Assembly: GCA_937941765.1 (NCBI GenBank)
Contig: CALDGQ010000023.1
Coordinates: forward strand, 118,458 to 182,457
Length of the DNA stretch: 64,000 nt
Reading direction: 5' to 3'
Source: an uncultured Saprospiraceae bacterium
GTDB taxonomy: Bacteria > Bacteroidota > Bacteroidia > Chitinophagales > Saprospiraceae
Below, one piece after another: positions 16,580 to 26,646 of the stretch. Under the pieces are notes generated by a model. That model did no database searches. It was not told the origin of the DNA and saw only the letters and a list, made by a program, of their open reading frames with translations. A program made the translations under genes and the position numbers. The number at the start of each line of letters is the position of its first letter. The first letter of the stretch is position 1.

Positions 16580-19516
16580 ATGTTATACAAAATAATTTAC
16601 TTTTCATTTATTGTCATAATTTTCCACCTAAATCTTAGTGGTCAAGATCCTGCCTACATTATCTATGACACAAAAGATGGCTTACCTAGTAGTGAAGTCT
16701 ATGACGTTGAAATTGACGAAAGTGGATTGTTAATTTTTAGTACGGATCGAGGTGTATGTTCTTTTGATGGTTATGATTTTAAAACATATACTACCAGTGA
16801 TGGACTAGCGGACAATACTAATTTTAATATTTTTAAAGATTCAAAAAAGCAGTTGTGGTTTGCTGGATATAGTGGTAATATGACCATCTATAAAGACGGA
16901 AAATTTAGTCCTTATCAATACAATGATTCTCTAACAACCATGTTGAAAGGTTATTGGTTGGATTACATGACCGAATCTAAAGATAAAAGTCTCAATTTGA
17001 CTAGCCACTTTGCAATCACAGAATCCATTATTAAGTTATCCCAAAATGAATATCCTAGAGTCGTTTCGATTTCTGATTTAGTAGAATACAAAGACCATAT
17101 TAAATACAGGGATAGTAAAATCATACCTTTCAACCACCATGCTTTAGTCTTTGGTCCTTTTGCTACAAAAAAACCAAATGTTAAAGTAAACATTAGCTTG
17201 AAAAATGAAAATATTTGGATATACAATGATGAAAACTTATTTAGAAAAATAAATTCAAATGGACAAATAATTCAATCGTTTGAAACAAAAAAAAATATAT
17301 TAGGAAAATACATTGACCAAAATGAAAATTTATTGTTATTTAATTCTGAAGGATTGTTTTTCTTTCCAGATTGTGATGTTAACAAACCACCCATTCATTA
17401 CTTCAAAAACATAGAAATTACTGATGTTTTGCACGATTATGAAGGCAACTATTGGATAACTACTTTGAAAAAAGGAATTATTTTTGTGCCTTCGTTTGAA
17501 ATCAAAACCATCACTTTACCGCCAGGAACTTCAGATCGTTTTTTGTCAATTGGCTACCTAAAAGATAACATTCTATTTGGAAATGAAAATAAACAAATTC
17601 TTCATTGTGATATAAAAAATGTTTGTCAAACTGTTGAAATAAACTATAATTACTCCAAACAAATCAAACACATTACCAGAAATAATGACCTCCTACAATT
17701 TAGTGGTAACGAAGCATTTGAAAAGAACGGACAAATAACCATACAAAGGAGTAAGGATGTAAAAAACTTTGGTCTCTTATTAGCGAATGATGAAATGATC
17801 CACTTTATCGAACGTGGATATTTAATTACAGACAGCGATCTGCAAGAGGTCATGCAATCACAAACAATTGAAGAAGATCCGTTTAATGAAAAAATCACTA
17901 AAATTGTTCAGACCGAAAATAAAAATATTTGGCTCGGTTGTTTAAAAGGATTGTTTTTAGTGGAAAACCAAAATTATAACAATATCCAGTCTCACTTCTT
18001 AGAATCAAAAAATACTTTCGGAAGAGTAAACGATATTGAAGAAGATATCAATGATAATATTTGGGTCGCAACAATAGGAAATGGATTATGTTATGTAAAT
18101 CATTCAAGTGGTAAAAATTATAGATTTACAAAGGAGAATGGATTGATTAGTAACCTGATCAATACGATCAAAATTCAAAATGATTCGACCCTTTGGGTGG
18201 GTTCTAACAAAGGAGTAAACATTGTTAATTACAAACATTACGTTGACTCAATAAGTATTTATAATGTTAGAAGTCTTACAACTAGAGATGGTATTATTTC
18301 AAATTTCATCAATGATATAAATTATTGGAATAGCACTATCTATCTAGCAACGGATAGAGGCATTTGTTACTTCTCTCCCACTGTCATCGAAAAAGAAAAT
18401 GGTCCCGTCCCGATTCAAATAAATGAATTGATTGTAAATGATTCTATTTATGCTGCTACAGATAGTTTGGAATTTGACTACGACCACAATGATATATTTA
18501 TTCATTTCACAGGACTTAATTTCAGAAAAACTAAAGAGAATGACTTTTACAAATATCGATTGATTAGAAATGATGAGGATGCAGATTGGTTTTACACCAA
18601 CGAAAAAAATATTCGTTATAGTGACTTGACACCTGCCAATTATTTATTTGAAGTAAATGCACAAAACAATTCCTCTCAATGGAATGAAAATGCAGCGCAT
18701 CTAGCCTTTACCATACATCCTCATTTCACACAAACAAATTGGTTTAAAATATTATTAGGTCTTTTACTTTTCGGGCTATTTGCTATTTTCTATTTTATCC
18801 AAATGCGAAGATTACGTTTAAGAGATGAAGCAAAAATAAAATTAGAAAAAGCACAATTGAGAATTCGAGAAGCAGAACTTTCCGCATTGAGAAATCAAAT
18901 GAATCCACATTTTGTTTACAATGCTTTGAATTCGATTCAGAATTTTATATTCAAAAAAGATTTTGAAAAAGCTAATTATTATTTAGTGAAATTTTCAAGA
19001 TTGATGCGAAACAGTCTTAATTTTTCTCGTCTTGATCTAATCACTATTAAAGAAGAATTAAATTTTCTAAATGACTATATTGAATTAGAAAAAATGAGAT
19101 TCCCCAATAAATTTATTTGTAATTTCATTGTTGAAAATAATCTACCTATCCAATCCTTAATGATACCTTCTCTTTTACTTCAGCCTGTTTTAGAAAATGT
19201 TATAAAACATGCATTTAAAGATATTAAGTACACTGGAAAAATGGATGTGCATTTCTCTCAAAATAAAATGAATCAATTGGAAATCGTAATTGAAGACAAT
19301 GGTCCTGGAATAAAGAATTCTAATTCAAATGAAATTGACCAAGATGCTGCACATACTTCTCTAGGATTGGAAATTATTAAAAATAGAATCAACTTAATCA
19401 ATGAAACAAATTTAACAACCGAATCTAGTATGACATTGGTAAATAAAGATAAAATTGACAATAAAATCTCTGGCTTAAAAGTCATTTTCATATTGCCTGT
19501 GACCTATAATATATAA
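16580..19516 (+). CDS. propeller/Y_Y_Y sensor histidine kinase (first paralog)
   Basis: A 978-residue membrane sensor. Signal or anchor helix at ~5-20, then two-component-regulator-propeller repeats (~25-600; DGLPSSEVYDVEIDESG, TTSDGLADNTNF, NNIWVATIGNGLCYV), a Y_Y_Y domain (~625-715; FTGLNFR, LTPANYLFEVNAQNNS), one transmembrane helix (~723-742), a coiled coil, and a LytS-type kinase domain with the phospho-acceptor motif NPHFVYNALNSIQNF near residue 776 and the ATP-binding EDNGPGI near 910. It should sense an extracytoplasmic ligand and phosphorylate the LytTR regulator at 22531. The next gene is its close paralog, so the unit carries two sensors for one regulator. Confidence 0.9.
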   Translation: MLYKIIYFSFIVIIFHLNLSGQDPAYIIYDTKDGLPSSEVYDVEIDESGLLIFSTDRGVCSFDGYDFKTYTTSDGLADNTNFNIFKDSKKQLWFAGYSGNMTIYKDGKFSPYQYNDSLTTMLKGYWLDYMTESKDKSLNLTSHFAITESIIKLSQNEYPRVVSISDLVEYKDHIKYRDSKIIPFNHHALVFGPFATKKPNVKVNISLKNENIWIYNDENLFRKINSNGQIIQSFETKKNILGKYIDQNENLLLFNSEGLFFFPDCDVNKPPIHYFKNIEITDVLHDYEGNYWITTLKKGIIFVPSFEIKTITLPPGTSDRFLSIGYLKDNILFGNENKQILHCDIKNVCQTVEINYNYSKQIKHITRNNDLLQFSGNEAFEKNGQITIQRSKDVKNFGLLLANDEMIHFIERGYLITDSDLQEVMQSQTIEEDPFNEKITKIVQTENKNIWLGCLKGLFLVENQNYNNIQSHFLESKNTFGRVNDIEEDINDNIWVATIGNGLCYVNHSSGKNYRFTKENGLISNLINTIKIQNDSTLWVGSNKGVNIVNYKHYVDSISIYNVRSLTTRDGIISNFINDINYWNSTIYLATDRGICYFSPTVIEKENGPVPIQINELIVNDSIYAATDSLEFDYDHNDIFIHFTGLNFRKTKENDFYKYRLIRNDEDADWFYTNEKNIRYSDLTPANYLFEVNAQNNSSQWNENAAHLAFTIHPHFTQTNWFKILLGLLLFGLFAIFYFIQMRRLRLRDEAKIKLEKAQLRIREAELSALRNQMNPHFVYNALNSIQNFIFKKDFEKANYYLVKFSRLMRNSLNFSRLDLITIKEELNFLNDYIELEKMRFPNKFICNFIVENNLPIQSLMIPSLLLQPVLENVIKHAFKDIKYTGKMDVHFSQNKMNQLEIVIEDNGPGIKNSNSNEIDQDAAHTSLGLEIIKNRINLINETNLTTESSMTLVNKDKIDNKISGLKVIFILPVTYNI

Positions 19517-19609
19517 AAAACAGGTAAAATAAATAACAATAAAACTGGAACCAACATTCCTCCATTTAAAAATGCCTAACTAATAAAATTCTTAAGGTTA
19601 CAATACCAT

Positions 19610-22531
19610 ATGTTTTATAAACAAATTCTACTTTTAATTCTCATCACACTAAGCTGTGTTCCACTTTTTGGACAGGATCCCTCTTTTATCAATTATGATA
19701 CAAAAGATGGTCTACCAAGTAGTGAAGTTTATGTTGTCGAAATGGATGAAAGTGGATTGTTATTTTTCAGTACAGATCGAGGGGTAACTACTTTTGATGG
19801 TTATGATTTTAAAACATATACAACAAAAGATGGTTTAGCAGACAATACAAATTTTCAGATATTTAAAGATTCAAAAAATCGACTTTGGTTCGCTGGATAT
19901 AGTGGTGAAATCACAATTTATGAAGATGAGAAATTTTCACCCTATCAGTACAATGATTCTTTAAAATCAATCGTGCAATACTTTTGGATCGACTTCATTG
20001 CAGAAACAGACAACGATAGTCTTGTACTATCAAAGCATTTCTTAACTTCAAAATCAATTATAAAACTTTCTAAATCTGAAAAACCAAGAACTGTAGATAT
20101 TGAAAACCTAAAGGAGTATGAAAATCGAATACATTTAGAAGATTATCTGATTATTCCATTTGGGGATACTGAATTGGCGTTTGGGTCAAAACTAAATAAT
20201 GAGCAAAATTACCAAATTAGTTATGGCAAAAAGTCAGAAAAAAATTGGCTACATATTGTTAAAGATTCCTTATTTAAGATTAATAGCAACGGAGAAGTAT
20301 TAGAATTTTACAAGTCAAATGAAAAGCTAACAAATTTATATCAAGATCAAAAAGGAAACCTTTTAGTCTATGGTAAACAAGGATTGTTGTTTTTCTCTGA
20401 AGGTAATTTGAATCGCCAACCTAAATTATACTTTGAAAATATTCAAATAACAGATGTACTTCAAGATAAAGAGAGCAACTATTGGATTACTACTTTGAAA
20501 CAGGGAATTATTTTTGTCCCTTCTTTTGAGATAAAAACACTTTTATTACCTCCTGAAATTTCCAATCGATTTCTTTCAATTGGCCATTTGGAAAACAACA
20601 TTTTATTCGGAGGAGAGAATAGAGAAGTTTTACAATGTGATAAAAATAACGCTTGCCAAACTTCCTATATAAAAAGTAATTTCAATAAGGCAATTAAACA
20701 TATTACCCCAAATGATAATAGTCTTTTTTTTAGTGGGCATGAAGCTATTGAAAAGGATGGAACAGTATCTATTAGTCAAAGTGATTCATACTACTATTTT
20801 GTACTCAATTTAGCAGACGGAAACAAAATTAGATTTGGAGAACTTGGTTTTTATATCATAAAAAATAATGGAGAAAAGATTACTGAATTTTTGAATTCTG
20901 GAAATCCATTTTTAGAAAAATCAACAAAAGTTATTCAATCTAGAGACGGCACGATTTGGTATGGTTCTTTAGGAGGGCTATATTTCATCGATGATGCCTA
21001 CCGGCATATAAAACCGTACTACGCAAAACAAAATGAATCTCTAGGTAGAATTAGTGACATCATTGAAGATAAAAATAACAACCTTTGGGTATCCACGATT
21101 GGAAATGGATTGTACTATTGTAATACATCAAAAAATAAAAATTACAAGTTCGGTAAAGAAGAAGGCTTAAATAGTGATCTAATCAACAACATGCTCCTTC
21201 AAAATGATACGACACTCTGGATTGGAACCAATAAGGGTGTTGACATCATCAACTTTGAAATAATTGACAATTCGGTTCGTATACACAATGTTAAAAGTCT
21301 AACAACAAAAGATGGATTGATTTCAAATTTCATCAATGACATTGACTATTGGAACAACAAGATTTATTTAGCGACCAATAAAGGAATCAACTACTTCTCT
21401 CCTGCTATTGTTGAAAAGGAGTATGGTCCTGTTCCGATCCAGATTAAGGAATTAATTGTAAGCGACTCTATTTTTCCTGTTCAAGACAATCTAGAATTTG
21501 ATTACGATGAAAATGATGTTTTTATTCGATTTACAGGTCTTAATTTTAGAAACAATAAAGATGAAGACTTTTACAAATATCGTCTAAAGACCAATAAAAA
21601 TAAGGCAGCTTGGTTTTATACAAATGAAAAAAATATTCGTTACAACGATTTGGCTCCCGGGAATTATTTGTTTGAAGTAAACGCTCAAAACAATTCTTCA
21701 GAGTGGAACCCCAATGCTGCTAGTATTTCTTTTACTATCCATCCTCATTTTTCTCAAACTCTTTGGTTTAAAATATTCGGTGCATTGACCATTTTAGGCT
21801 TGTTCGCACTTTTTTATTTTTGGCAAATAAAGAGATTGCGCTTAAGAGATGAAGTCAATAGAAAATTGGAAAATGCGCTTTTCAGAACTCGAGAAGCAGA
21901 ATTGTCAGCACTGAGAAATCAAATGAATCCGCATTTTGTTTACAATGCATTAAATTCGATTCAGAATTTTATTTTCAAAAAAGATTTTGAAAAGGCGAAT
22001 TATTATTTAGTGAAATTTTCAAGACTCATGAGAAGTAGTCTCAACTTTTCTCGACTTGATTTGATTAGTATAAAAGAAGAGCTGAGTTTTTTAAATGACT
22101 ATATAGAATTGGAAAAAATGAGATTCCCCAATAAATTTATTTGTAAATTTATTGTTGAAGAAGAACTGCCAGCTAATTCTTTGATGATACCATCTCTCCT
22201 ATTGCAACCTGTATTGGAAAATGTGGTCAAACATGCTTTCAAAGACATCCAGTATCCAGGGGAATTAGAAGTTCATTTTTCTCAAAATAATTTGGAACAA
22301 TTAAAAATCAGAATAGAAGATAATGGTCCAGGACTTGTCAATAATTCAAAAAATAAAATTACTCAAGATTCTGCACATCAATCATTAGGATTGGAAATTA
22401 TTAAAAATCGAATAAATTTAATCAACGAATCCAATCCAACTATTGAGTCAAGCATGACGTTTATCAACAAAAGTCAACCAGATAATACTGGCTTAAAAGT
22501 CATTTTTCTGCTACCTATAAAATATAATTAA
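19610..22531 (+). CDS. propeller/Y_Y_Y sensor histidine kinase (second paralog)
   Basis: A 973-residue protein colinear with the preceding kinase. Signal peptide ~1-21, propeller repeats (~25-600), Y_Y_Y (~625-715), transmembrane helix (~720-740), LytS-type phospho-acceptor NPHFVYNALNSIQNF near residue 775, ATP-binding EDNGPGL near 905. The kinase half is almost identical between the paralogs, whereas the propeller is clearly more divergent (for example ~110-260 and ~350-470), which fits different ligands feeding one output. Its stop overlaps the start of the regulator gene by one base (TAATG), so sensor and regulator are translationally coupled. Confidence 0.9.
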   Translation: MFYKQILLLILITLSCVPLFGQDPSFINYDTKDGLPSSEVYVVEMDESGLLFFSTDRGVTTFDGYDFKTYTTKDGLADNTNFQIFKDSKNRLWFAGYSGEITIYEDEKFSPYQYNDSLKSIVQYFWIDFIAETDNDSLVLSKHFLTSKSIIKLSKSEKPRTVDIENLKEYENRIHLEDYLIIPFGDTELAFGSKLNNEQNYQISYGKKSEKNWLHIVKDSLFKINSNGEVLEFYKSNEKLTNLYQDQKGNLLVYGKQGLLFFSEGNLNRQPKLYFENIQITDVLQDKESNYWITTLKQGIIFVPSFEIKTLLLPPEISNRFLSIGHLENNILFGGENREVLQCDKNNACQTSYIKSNFNKAIKHITPNDNSLFFSGHEAIEKDGTVSISQSDSYYYFVLNLADGNKIRFGELGFYIIKNNGEKITEFLNSGNPFLEKSTKVIQSRDGTIWYGSLGGLYFIDDAYRHIKPYYAKQNESLGRISDIIEDKNNNLWVSTIGNGLYYCNTSKNKNYKFGKEEGLNSDLINNMLLQNDTTLWIGTNKGVDIINFEIIDNSVRIHNVKSLTTKDGLISNFINDIDYWNNKIYLATNKGINYFSPAIVEKEYGPVPIQIKELIVSDSIFPVQDNLEFDYDENDVFIRFTGLNFRNNKDEDFYKYRLKTNKNKAAWFYTNEKNIRYNDLAPGNYLFEVNAQNNSSEWNPNAASISFTIHPHFSQTLWFKIFGALTILGLFALFYFWQIKRLRLRDEVNRKLENALFRTREAELSALRNQMNPHFVYNALNSIQNFIFKKDFEKANYYLVKFSRLMRSSLNFSRLDLISIKEELSFLNDYIELEKMRFPNKFICKFIVEEELPANSLMIPSLLLQPVLENVVKHAFKDIQYPGELEVHFSQNNLEQLKIRIEDNGPGLVNNSKNKITQDSAHQSLGLEIIKNRINLINESNPTIESSMTFINKSQPDNTGLKVIFLLPIKYN

Positions 22532-23283
22532 TGATCAAAGCTGTAATCATAGAAGACGAAATCAATAATCGAGAATTGCTTGCACAACTGCTGACACTTT
22601 ATTGCAAAAATATTGCACTTGTTGGACTTGCTGTTGATGTCAAAACAGGTATTGCGTTAATTAAAGAGCATCGTCCCCAAATTGTATTCTTAGATGTAGA
22701 AATGCCTGGTGGCAATGGTTTTGATATTTTAGATGCGTTTGATAATATTGATTTCAAGGTGATTTTTGTTAGTGGATATGATCAGTATGCAATTAAAGCA
22801 ATAAAATATGCGGCACTTGATTATTTATTAAAACCTATCGATGTAACAGAACTAATTGGCGCCGTTGAAAAAGCAGTCATTGCTTCTCCACAATATGACA
22901 AACCAATCCAATTTTTAAAATCGGCATTAGAAAATAAATCAGAAGAAATAACTCAAATTGTTCTTGCAAATGATAAGACTTATAAAATAATTAAAATTGA
23001 AGATATCTGTTATGTTGGTGCAGATGGTAATTATGTCAAGTTTCATTTGATAAATAATACCAAACATATTTCTTCAAATTCTCTTGCTTACTACGAAGAT
23101 ATTTTGCCTAATTCCTTATTTTTCCGAATTCATAAATCTTACATCATAAATGTTGACGCGGTAGTCAAAGTAGATGGTGGACGCGGTGGCCCTGTTCATT
23201 TGACAAATAAAGCTGAATTACCAGTTGCATTTCGTAGAAAACCAGGATTTATGCAGTTTTTAGAGCATAAAAAGGAGTTATAG
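22531..23283 (+). CDS. LytTR-family response regulator
   Basis: A 250-residue regulator. Receiver domain at 1-~118 with acidic pocket IIEDE (6-10), phosphorylated Asp55 in VFLDVEMPGG and Lys102 in LLKPID; LytTR DNA-binding domain at ~140-245 (ICYVGADGNYVKFHL, FFRIHKSYIIN). LytTR proteins bind promoter DNA, usually as dimers on imperfect direct repeats. It is the only regulator in this unit and so is the likely partner of both upstream kinases. The hairpin at 23294-23330 ends the operon. Confidence 0.92.
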   Translation: MIKAVIIEDEINNRELLAQLLTLYCKNIALVGLAVDVKTGIALIKEHRPQIVFLDVEMPGGNGFDILDAFDNIDFKVIFVSGYDQYAIKAIKYAALDYLLKPIDVTELIGAVEKAVIASPQYDKPIQFLKSALENKSEEITQIVLANDKTYKIIKIEDICYVGADGNYVKFHLINNTKHISSNSLAYYEDILPNSLFFRIHKSYIINVDAVVKVDGGRGGPVHLTNKAELPVAFRRKPGFMQFLEHKKEL

Positions 23284-23293
23284 CGCAATTCTT

Positions 23294-23333
23294 TGACGCG
23301 TTGAGATAAAAAATCAACGCGTTCATACTTTTA
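23294..23333 (+). terminator. probable terminator of the kinase/LytTR operon
   Basis: TGACGCGTTGA pairs with TCAACGCGTTCA (one bulged T) around GATAAAAAA, followed by TACTTTTA. It starts 11 bases after the regulator stop codon. Confidence 0.65.
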
Positions 23334-23373
23334 GCAGGGTGGATAACTACATTTTTCTAAATTCTTTCGGATA

Positions 23374-23401
23374 TTGTTAAAGCAGAATTTAGGTATCTTT
23401 T
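23374..23401 (+). promoter_or_regulatory. weak candidate promoter for a small RNA
   Basis: TTG at 23374-23376 and TATCTTTT at 23394-23401 approximate the phylum's -33/-7 elements with 17 bases between them (a little short). They point toward the hairpin at 23451-23488, with no ORF between. Confidence 0.25.
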
Positions 23402-23406
23402 ACAGA

Positions 23407-23495
23407 TGAATTTTGCAAACTAATAAAGTATAACACTCTCTCTAATATTTAAAGCCATCCTTGCACATTCTTGTTGCAAGGAGGCTTTATATTTT
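23407..23495 (+). ncRNA. candidate small RNA ending in a strong hairpin
   Basis: About 90 bases run from a weak promoter to a terminator-like hairpin in which AAAGCC, AT, CCTTGCA pair with TGCAAGG, A, GGCTTT around an 8-base loop, followed by ATATTTTAG. The stretch has no ORF and is separated from the regulator operon by that operon's own terminator. Alternatively the hairpin is only a backup terminator. Inference from layout alone. Confidence 0.25.
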
Positions 23496-23644
23496 AGGGC
23501 ATACTATTAAGTATCAGTTTCCATCTACAACTTTACTATTGCATAATCTTCTTTTCTGCCCTTTTCCAATCTTTCGAGTTCTAGAAATAAAAATCTTATC
23601 TTATATTTAGGGAGCTTTAAATCTAAACCAGAAAACAACTACTT

Positions 23645-24304
23645 ATGGAAAATGCACTACAAAAATCAGAAACTTTAGCTGTAAATCATTACACTTTTCA
23701 CACTTCACAATACCTTTCTAGAGGATGGGAAATTTTCAAAGAGCAAGCTGGATTGTTTATTGGATTCTCAGTTTTGGCAACTTGTATCTTAGCTATGGCT
23801 TCTTTTATTCCATTCGCAAATATGTTTTTAAGTGCACCCTTGATGGCTGGATTTTATCTAGTCGCAAGAAAAATTGATTTGGGTCAGCCAATTGAGTTCA
23901 ATGATTTTTTTAGTGGATTTAATTTTTTCTTGCAGTTACTTTTATTAAGTGTTGTCACTGGTATATTTATAGGCCTAGGTTTTATTTGTCTAGTTATCCC
24001 AGGCATTTATTTGGCTGTAGCTTATACTTTTGGTAGCCCTTTAATTCTCTTTGGAAAACTTGAATTCTGGGATGCCATGGAAGCAAGTCGCAAGGTCGTC
24101 ACCAATAATTGGTTCAATATATTTGGCTTCTTAATTATTAACATGTTTATCGTTCTTGGTGGAATTCTACTACTTGGAATTGGTATTTTTGTAGCTTACC
24201 CTTGGGTTGCTTGTGCAACCTATGCTGCCTTTGCAGATGTTTTCAAATTAAATGAAAATGAAGAACCTGAAGACGATATTTTGGATCATTTGGTAATAGA
24301 GTAA
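23645..24304 (+). CDS. integral membrane protein (DUF2189/DUF975-like)
   Basis: A 219-residue membrane protein with about five hydrophobic segments (~38-62, 65-80, 97-122, 122-142, 160-190). The N-terminus (YLSRGWEIFKEQAGLFIGF) and the C-terminal helix pair around DAMEASRKVVTNNWFNIFGF follow a pattern seen in membrane proteins that span glycerophosphoryl-diester or DUF975/DUF2189-type families, where the segment is repeated across two halves. Precise function unknown. The acidic C-terminus (NENEEPEDDILDHL) is cytoplasmic by the positive-inside rule. An ABC exporter gene follows 66 bases later; a shared transcript is possible. Confidence 0.7.
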   Translation: MENALQKSETLAVNHYTFHTSQYLSRGWEIFKEQAGLFIGFSVLATCILAMASFIPFANMFLSAPLMAGFYLVARKIDLGQPIEFNDFFSGFNFFLQLLLLSVVTGIFIGLGFICLVIPGIYLAVAYTFGSPLILFGKLEFWDAMEASRKVVTNNWFNIFGFLIINMFIVLGGILLLGIGIFVAYPWVACATYAAFADVFKLNENEEPEDDILDHLVIE

Positions 24305-24370
24305 ACATATTTACAACCTATTTGTTTTACAATTCAAATCACATTGTTATAGGTAGTTTTAAATGTATTA

Positions 24371-26182
24371 ATGAGTAAATTTTCTGATTGGGTAAGCAGC
24401 TTTGAATCCTTGAGATATCTACCTCGGTTTCTAAAGCTTATTTATCAAACACATCCAGCTCTTTTCATCTTAAACATGTCATTGCGACTTATTAAGTCAG
24501 TATTTCCAATTGCATTGTTATGGATAGGAAAAGAAATTATAGATGAAGTTATTTTACACATCAATGAAAGTGGACTAGACCTAAATCGGCTCTATATATT
24601 AATTGCGATAGAATTTGGGTTGGCCATTTTTAGTGATGTATTCAATCGACTTATTGGATTGACCGATGGCTTATTAGGTGATCTATATTCTAATAGTTCC
24701 TCCGTGGAGTTGATTCAAAAAACTGCCAAAGTTGAATTAGCACATTTAGAAGATTCTGAATTTTATGATAAATTAGAAAGAGCGAGAAGACAAACAACCA
24801 GTCGTGTTTCATTGATGTCAAATGTTTTGTCTCAAATCCAAGATATCATTACCGTTTCTTCTCTAATATCTGCCCTCATTTACTTCTATCCGATTCTGAT
24901 CGTTTTGTTAATTATTTCCATTATCCCATCTTTTATCAATGAACTAAATTTTAGTCGTTCTAGTTATTCTCTACAAAGAAGTTGGACACCTGAAAGACGT
25001 GAATTAGATTACATGAGAATGATCGGCGCAAGTGATGTGACTGCTAAAGAAGTAAAGCTATTTGGTTTGGCAGATTTTATCAGTTCGACTTTTGAACGAA
25101 TTGCTGACAAGTATTACAAAGCGAATAAAAAATTAGCAATAAGACGAACCATTTGGGGTGCACTTTTTCATATTATTGGTGATATTGCATATTATGGCGC
25201 TTATGTATTTATAGTGTTGAAATCAGTTGTTGGTGCTGTGACTATTGGTGAACTTACTTTCCTCGCAGGTTCCTTTAATCGACTCAGAAATCAATTGCAA
25301 AATATCTTTTCTAGATTTTCGAAAATTACTGAAAGTGCGTTATATCTCCAAGATTACTTCGACTTCATCGACATGGAGTTCAAAGAAGATACTAACTTTG
25401 AAAAACAACCAATTCCTAAAGAAATTAAAGAAAGTATTGAATTTCGAAATGTAAGTTTCAAATATCCACAATCTGAAAATAAAGTGTTAGAAAACATTTC
25501 CTTTAAGATAAAGAAAGGAGAAAAACTTGCTTTAGTCGGTGAAAACGGTGCTGGAAAAACAACGCTTATCAAATTATTACTCCGACTCTATCAACCTACT
25601 AATGGACAGATACTAATTGACGGAATTGATATAAGACACTTTGCAGCGGATGAATATCAAGAAGTATTTGGTGCCATATTTCAAGATTTTGTCAAATACT
25701 ATCTCACCGCAAAAATAAATATTGCTGTTGGAAATATCAAAGAGATCGATAATCAAAATCGGATAGAGAAATCAGCAATACAAAGTTTAGCCAACGAAGT
25801 AATCAAAACACTTCCAGAAGGTTATGAACAAGGACTGGGAAGAAGATTTAAAAAAGGTGCTGAATTATCTGGTGGCCAATGGCAAAAAATAGCACTCGCT
25901 CGGGCTTATATGTCAAATGCACAAGTAATCATTTTGGATGAACCCACTTCAGCATTAGACGCAAGAGCAGAATATGAAGTTTTTCAACGTTTTATAGAAC
26001 TGACAAAAGATAGAACTAGTATCATCATTTCTCATCGTTTTTCTACTGTTAGAATGGCAGATCGCATCTTGGTTTTAAAAAATGGCGGTATCCTGGAATT
26101 AGGAACTCATGAAGAGCTTTTAGAAAACAAACAACTATACTCAGAATTATTTGAACTGCAGGCAGCTGGATACAGAAACTAA
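24371..26182 (+). CDS. ABC exporter, permease-ATPase half-transporter
   Basis: A 603-residue type IV ABC exporter half. Membrane domain ~1-330 (hydrophobic segments near 35-55, 75-95, 155-195, 255-300) and nucleotide-binding domain ~350-600, with Walker A GENGAGKTT (~389), signature LSGGQWQKIALARA (~499), Walker B VIILDEPTSALD (~518) and H-loop ISHRFST (~556). It works as a homodimer unless it has an unlinked partner. The nucleotide-binding order and the membrane-domain length fit lipid, peptide or drug exporters; no substrate clue is present. A cupin gene follows 11 bases downstream and is probably co-transcribed. Confidence 0.9.
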   Translation: MSKFSDWVSSFESLRYLPRFLKLIYQTHPALFILNMSLRLIKSVFPIALLWIGKEIIDEVILHINESGLDLNRLYILIAIEFGLAIFSDVFNRLIGLTDGLLGDLYSNSSSVELIQKTAKVELAHLEDSEFYDKLERARRQTTSRVSLMSNVLSQIQDIITVSSLISALIYFYPILIVLLIISIIPSFINELNFSRSSYSLQRSWTPERRELDYMRMIGASDVTAKEVKLFGLADFISSTFERIADKYYKANKKLAIRRTIWGALFHIIGDIAYYGAYVFIVLKSVVGAVTIGELTFLAGSFNRLRNQLQNIFSRFSKITESALYLQDYFDFIDMEFKEDTNFEKQPIPKEIKESIEFRNVSFKYPQSENKVLENISFKIKKGEKLALVGENGAGKTTLIKLLLRLYQPTNGQILIDGIDIRHFAADEYQEVFGAIFQDFVKYYLTAKINIAVGNIKEIDNQNRIEKSAIQSLANEVIKTLPEGYEQGLGRRFKKGAELSGGQWQKIALARAYMSNAQVIILDEPTSALDARAEYEVFQRFIELTKDRTSIIISHRFSTVRMADRILVLKNGGILELGTHEELLENKQLYSELFELQAAGYRN

Positions 26183-26193
26183 AAATTAATCAA

Positions 26194-26553
26194 ATGAAAA
26201 AAATAAACCTTGAAGAAAAATTATCACTTTTTAATGACCATTGGTCTCCGAAAATAATCGGAGAATTGAATGGCCAACAAGTTAAGTTAGCAAAAGTAAA
26301 AGGTGAATTCATTTGGCATAGTCATGAAAATGAAGACGAACTTTTTTACATTATCAAAGGACATTTAAAAATTGAATTTAGAGATAAAGTAGTGGAATTA
26401 GCTCCAGGTGAAATGTACATTATCCCACGTGGAGTTGAACACAGACCTATTGCCAATGAAGAAGTCCATCTAATGCTCTTCGAACCAGCTGCAACAAAAC
26501 ATACCGGTCAAATTAAACATGATTTAACGGTTGAAAAGCTGGATTGGATTTAA
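26194..26553 (+). CDS. cupin domain protein
   Basis: A 119-residue single cupin. Motif 1 reads WHSHENEDELFYIIKG (His-x-His plus Glu metal ligands) and motif 2 PGEMYIIPRGVEHRP (the C-terminal His). All four expected metal ligands are present, so it should bind a divalent metal. It is cytoplasmic, with no signal peptide. It could be an isomerase-like enzyme or a ligand sensor; the position right behind the ABC exporter suggests a shared transcript but not a defined pathway. Confidence 0.85.
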   Translation: MKKINLEEKLSLFNDHWSPKIIGELNGQQVKLAKVKGEFIWHSHENEDELFYIIKGHLKIEFRDKVVELAPGEMYIIPRGVEHRPIANEEVHLMLFEPAATKHTGQIKHDLTVEKLDWI

Positions 26554-26646
26554 TCAATTTGCTACCAATCAATTCAAGCATTTTCGGTGACATTGAAGTC
26601 AAATCTTCGTCTTAAAAGCATTAATAACAATACTAAAACACCCACT

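Noticed and set aside
23294..23488. Riboswitch or attenuator upstream of the membrane protein at 23645
   Set aside because: The two hairpins look like terminators, and no known aptamer consensus was recognised.
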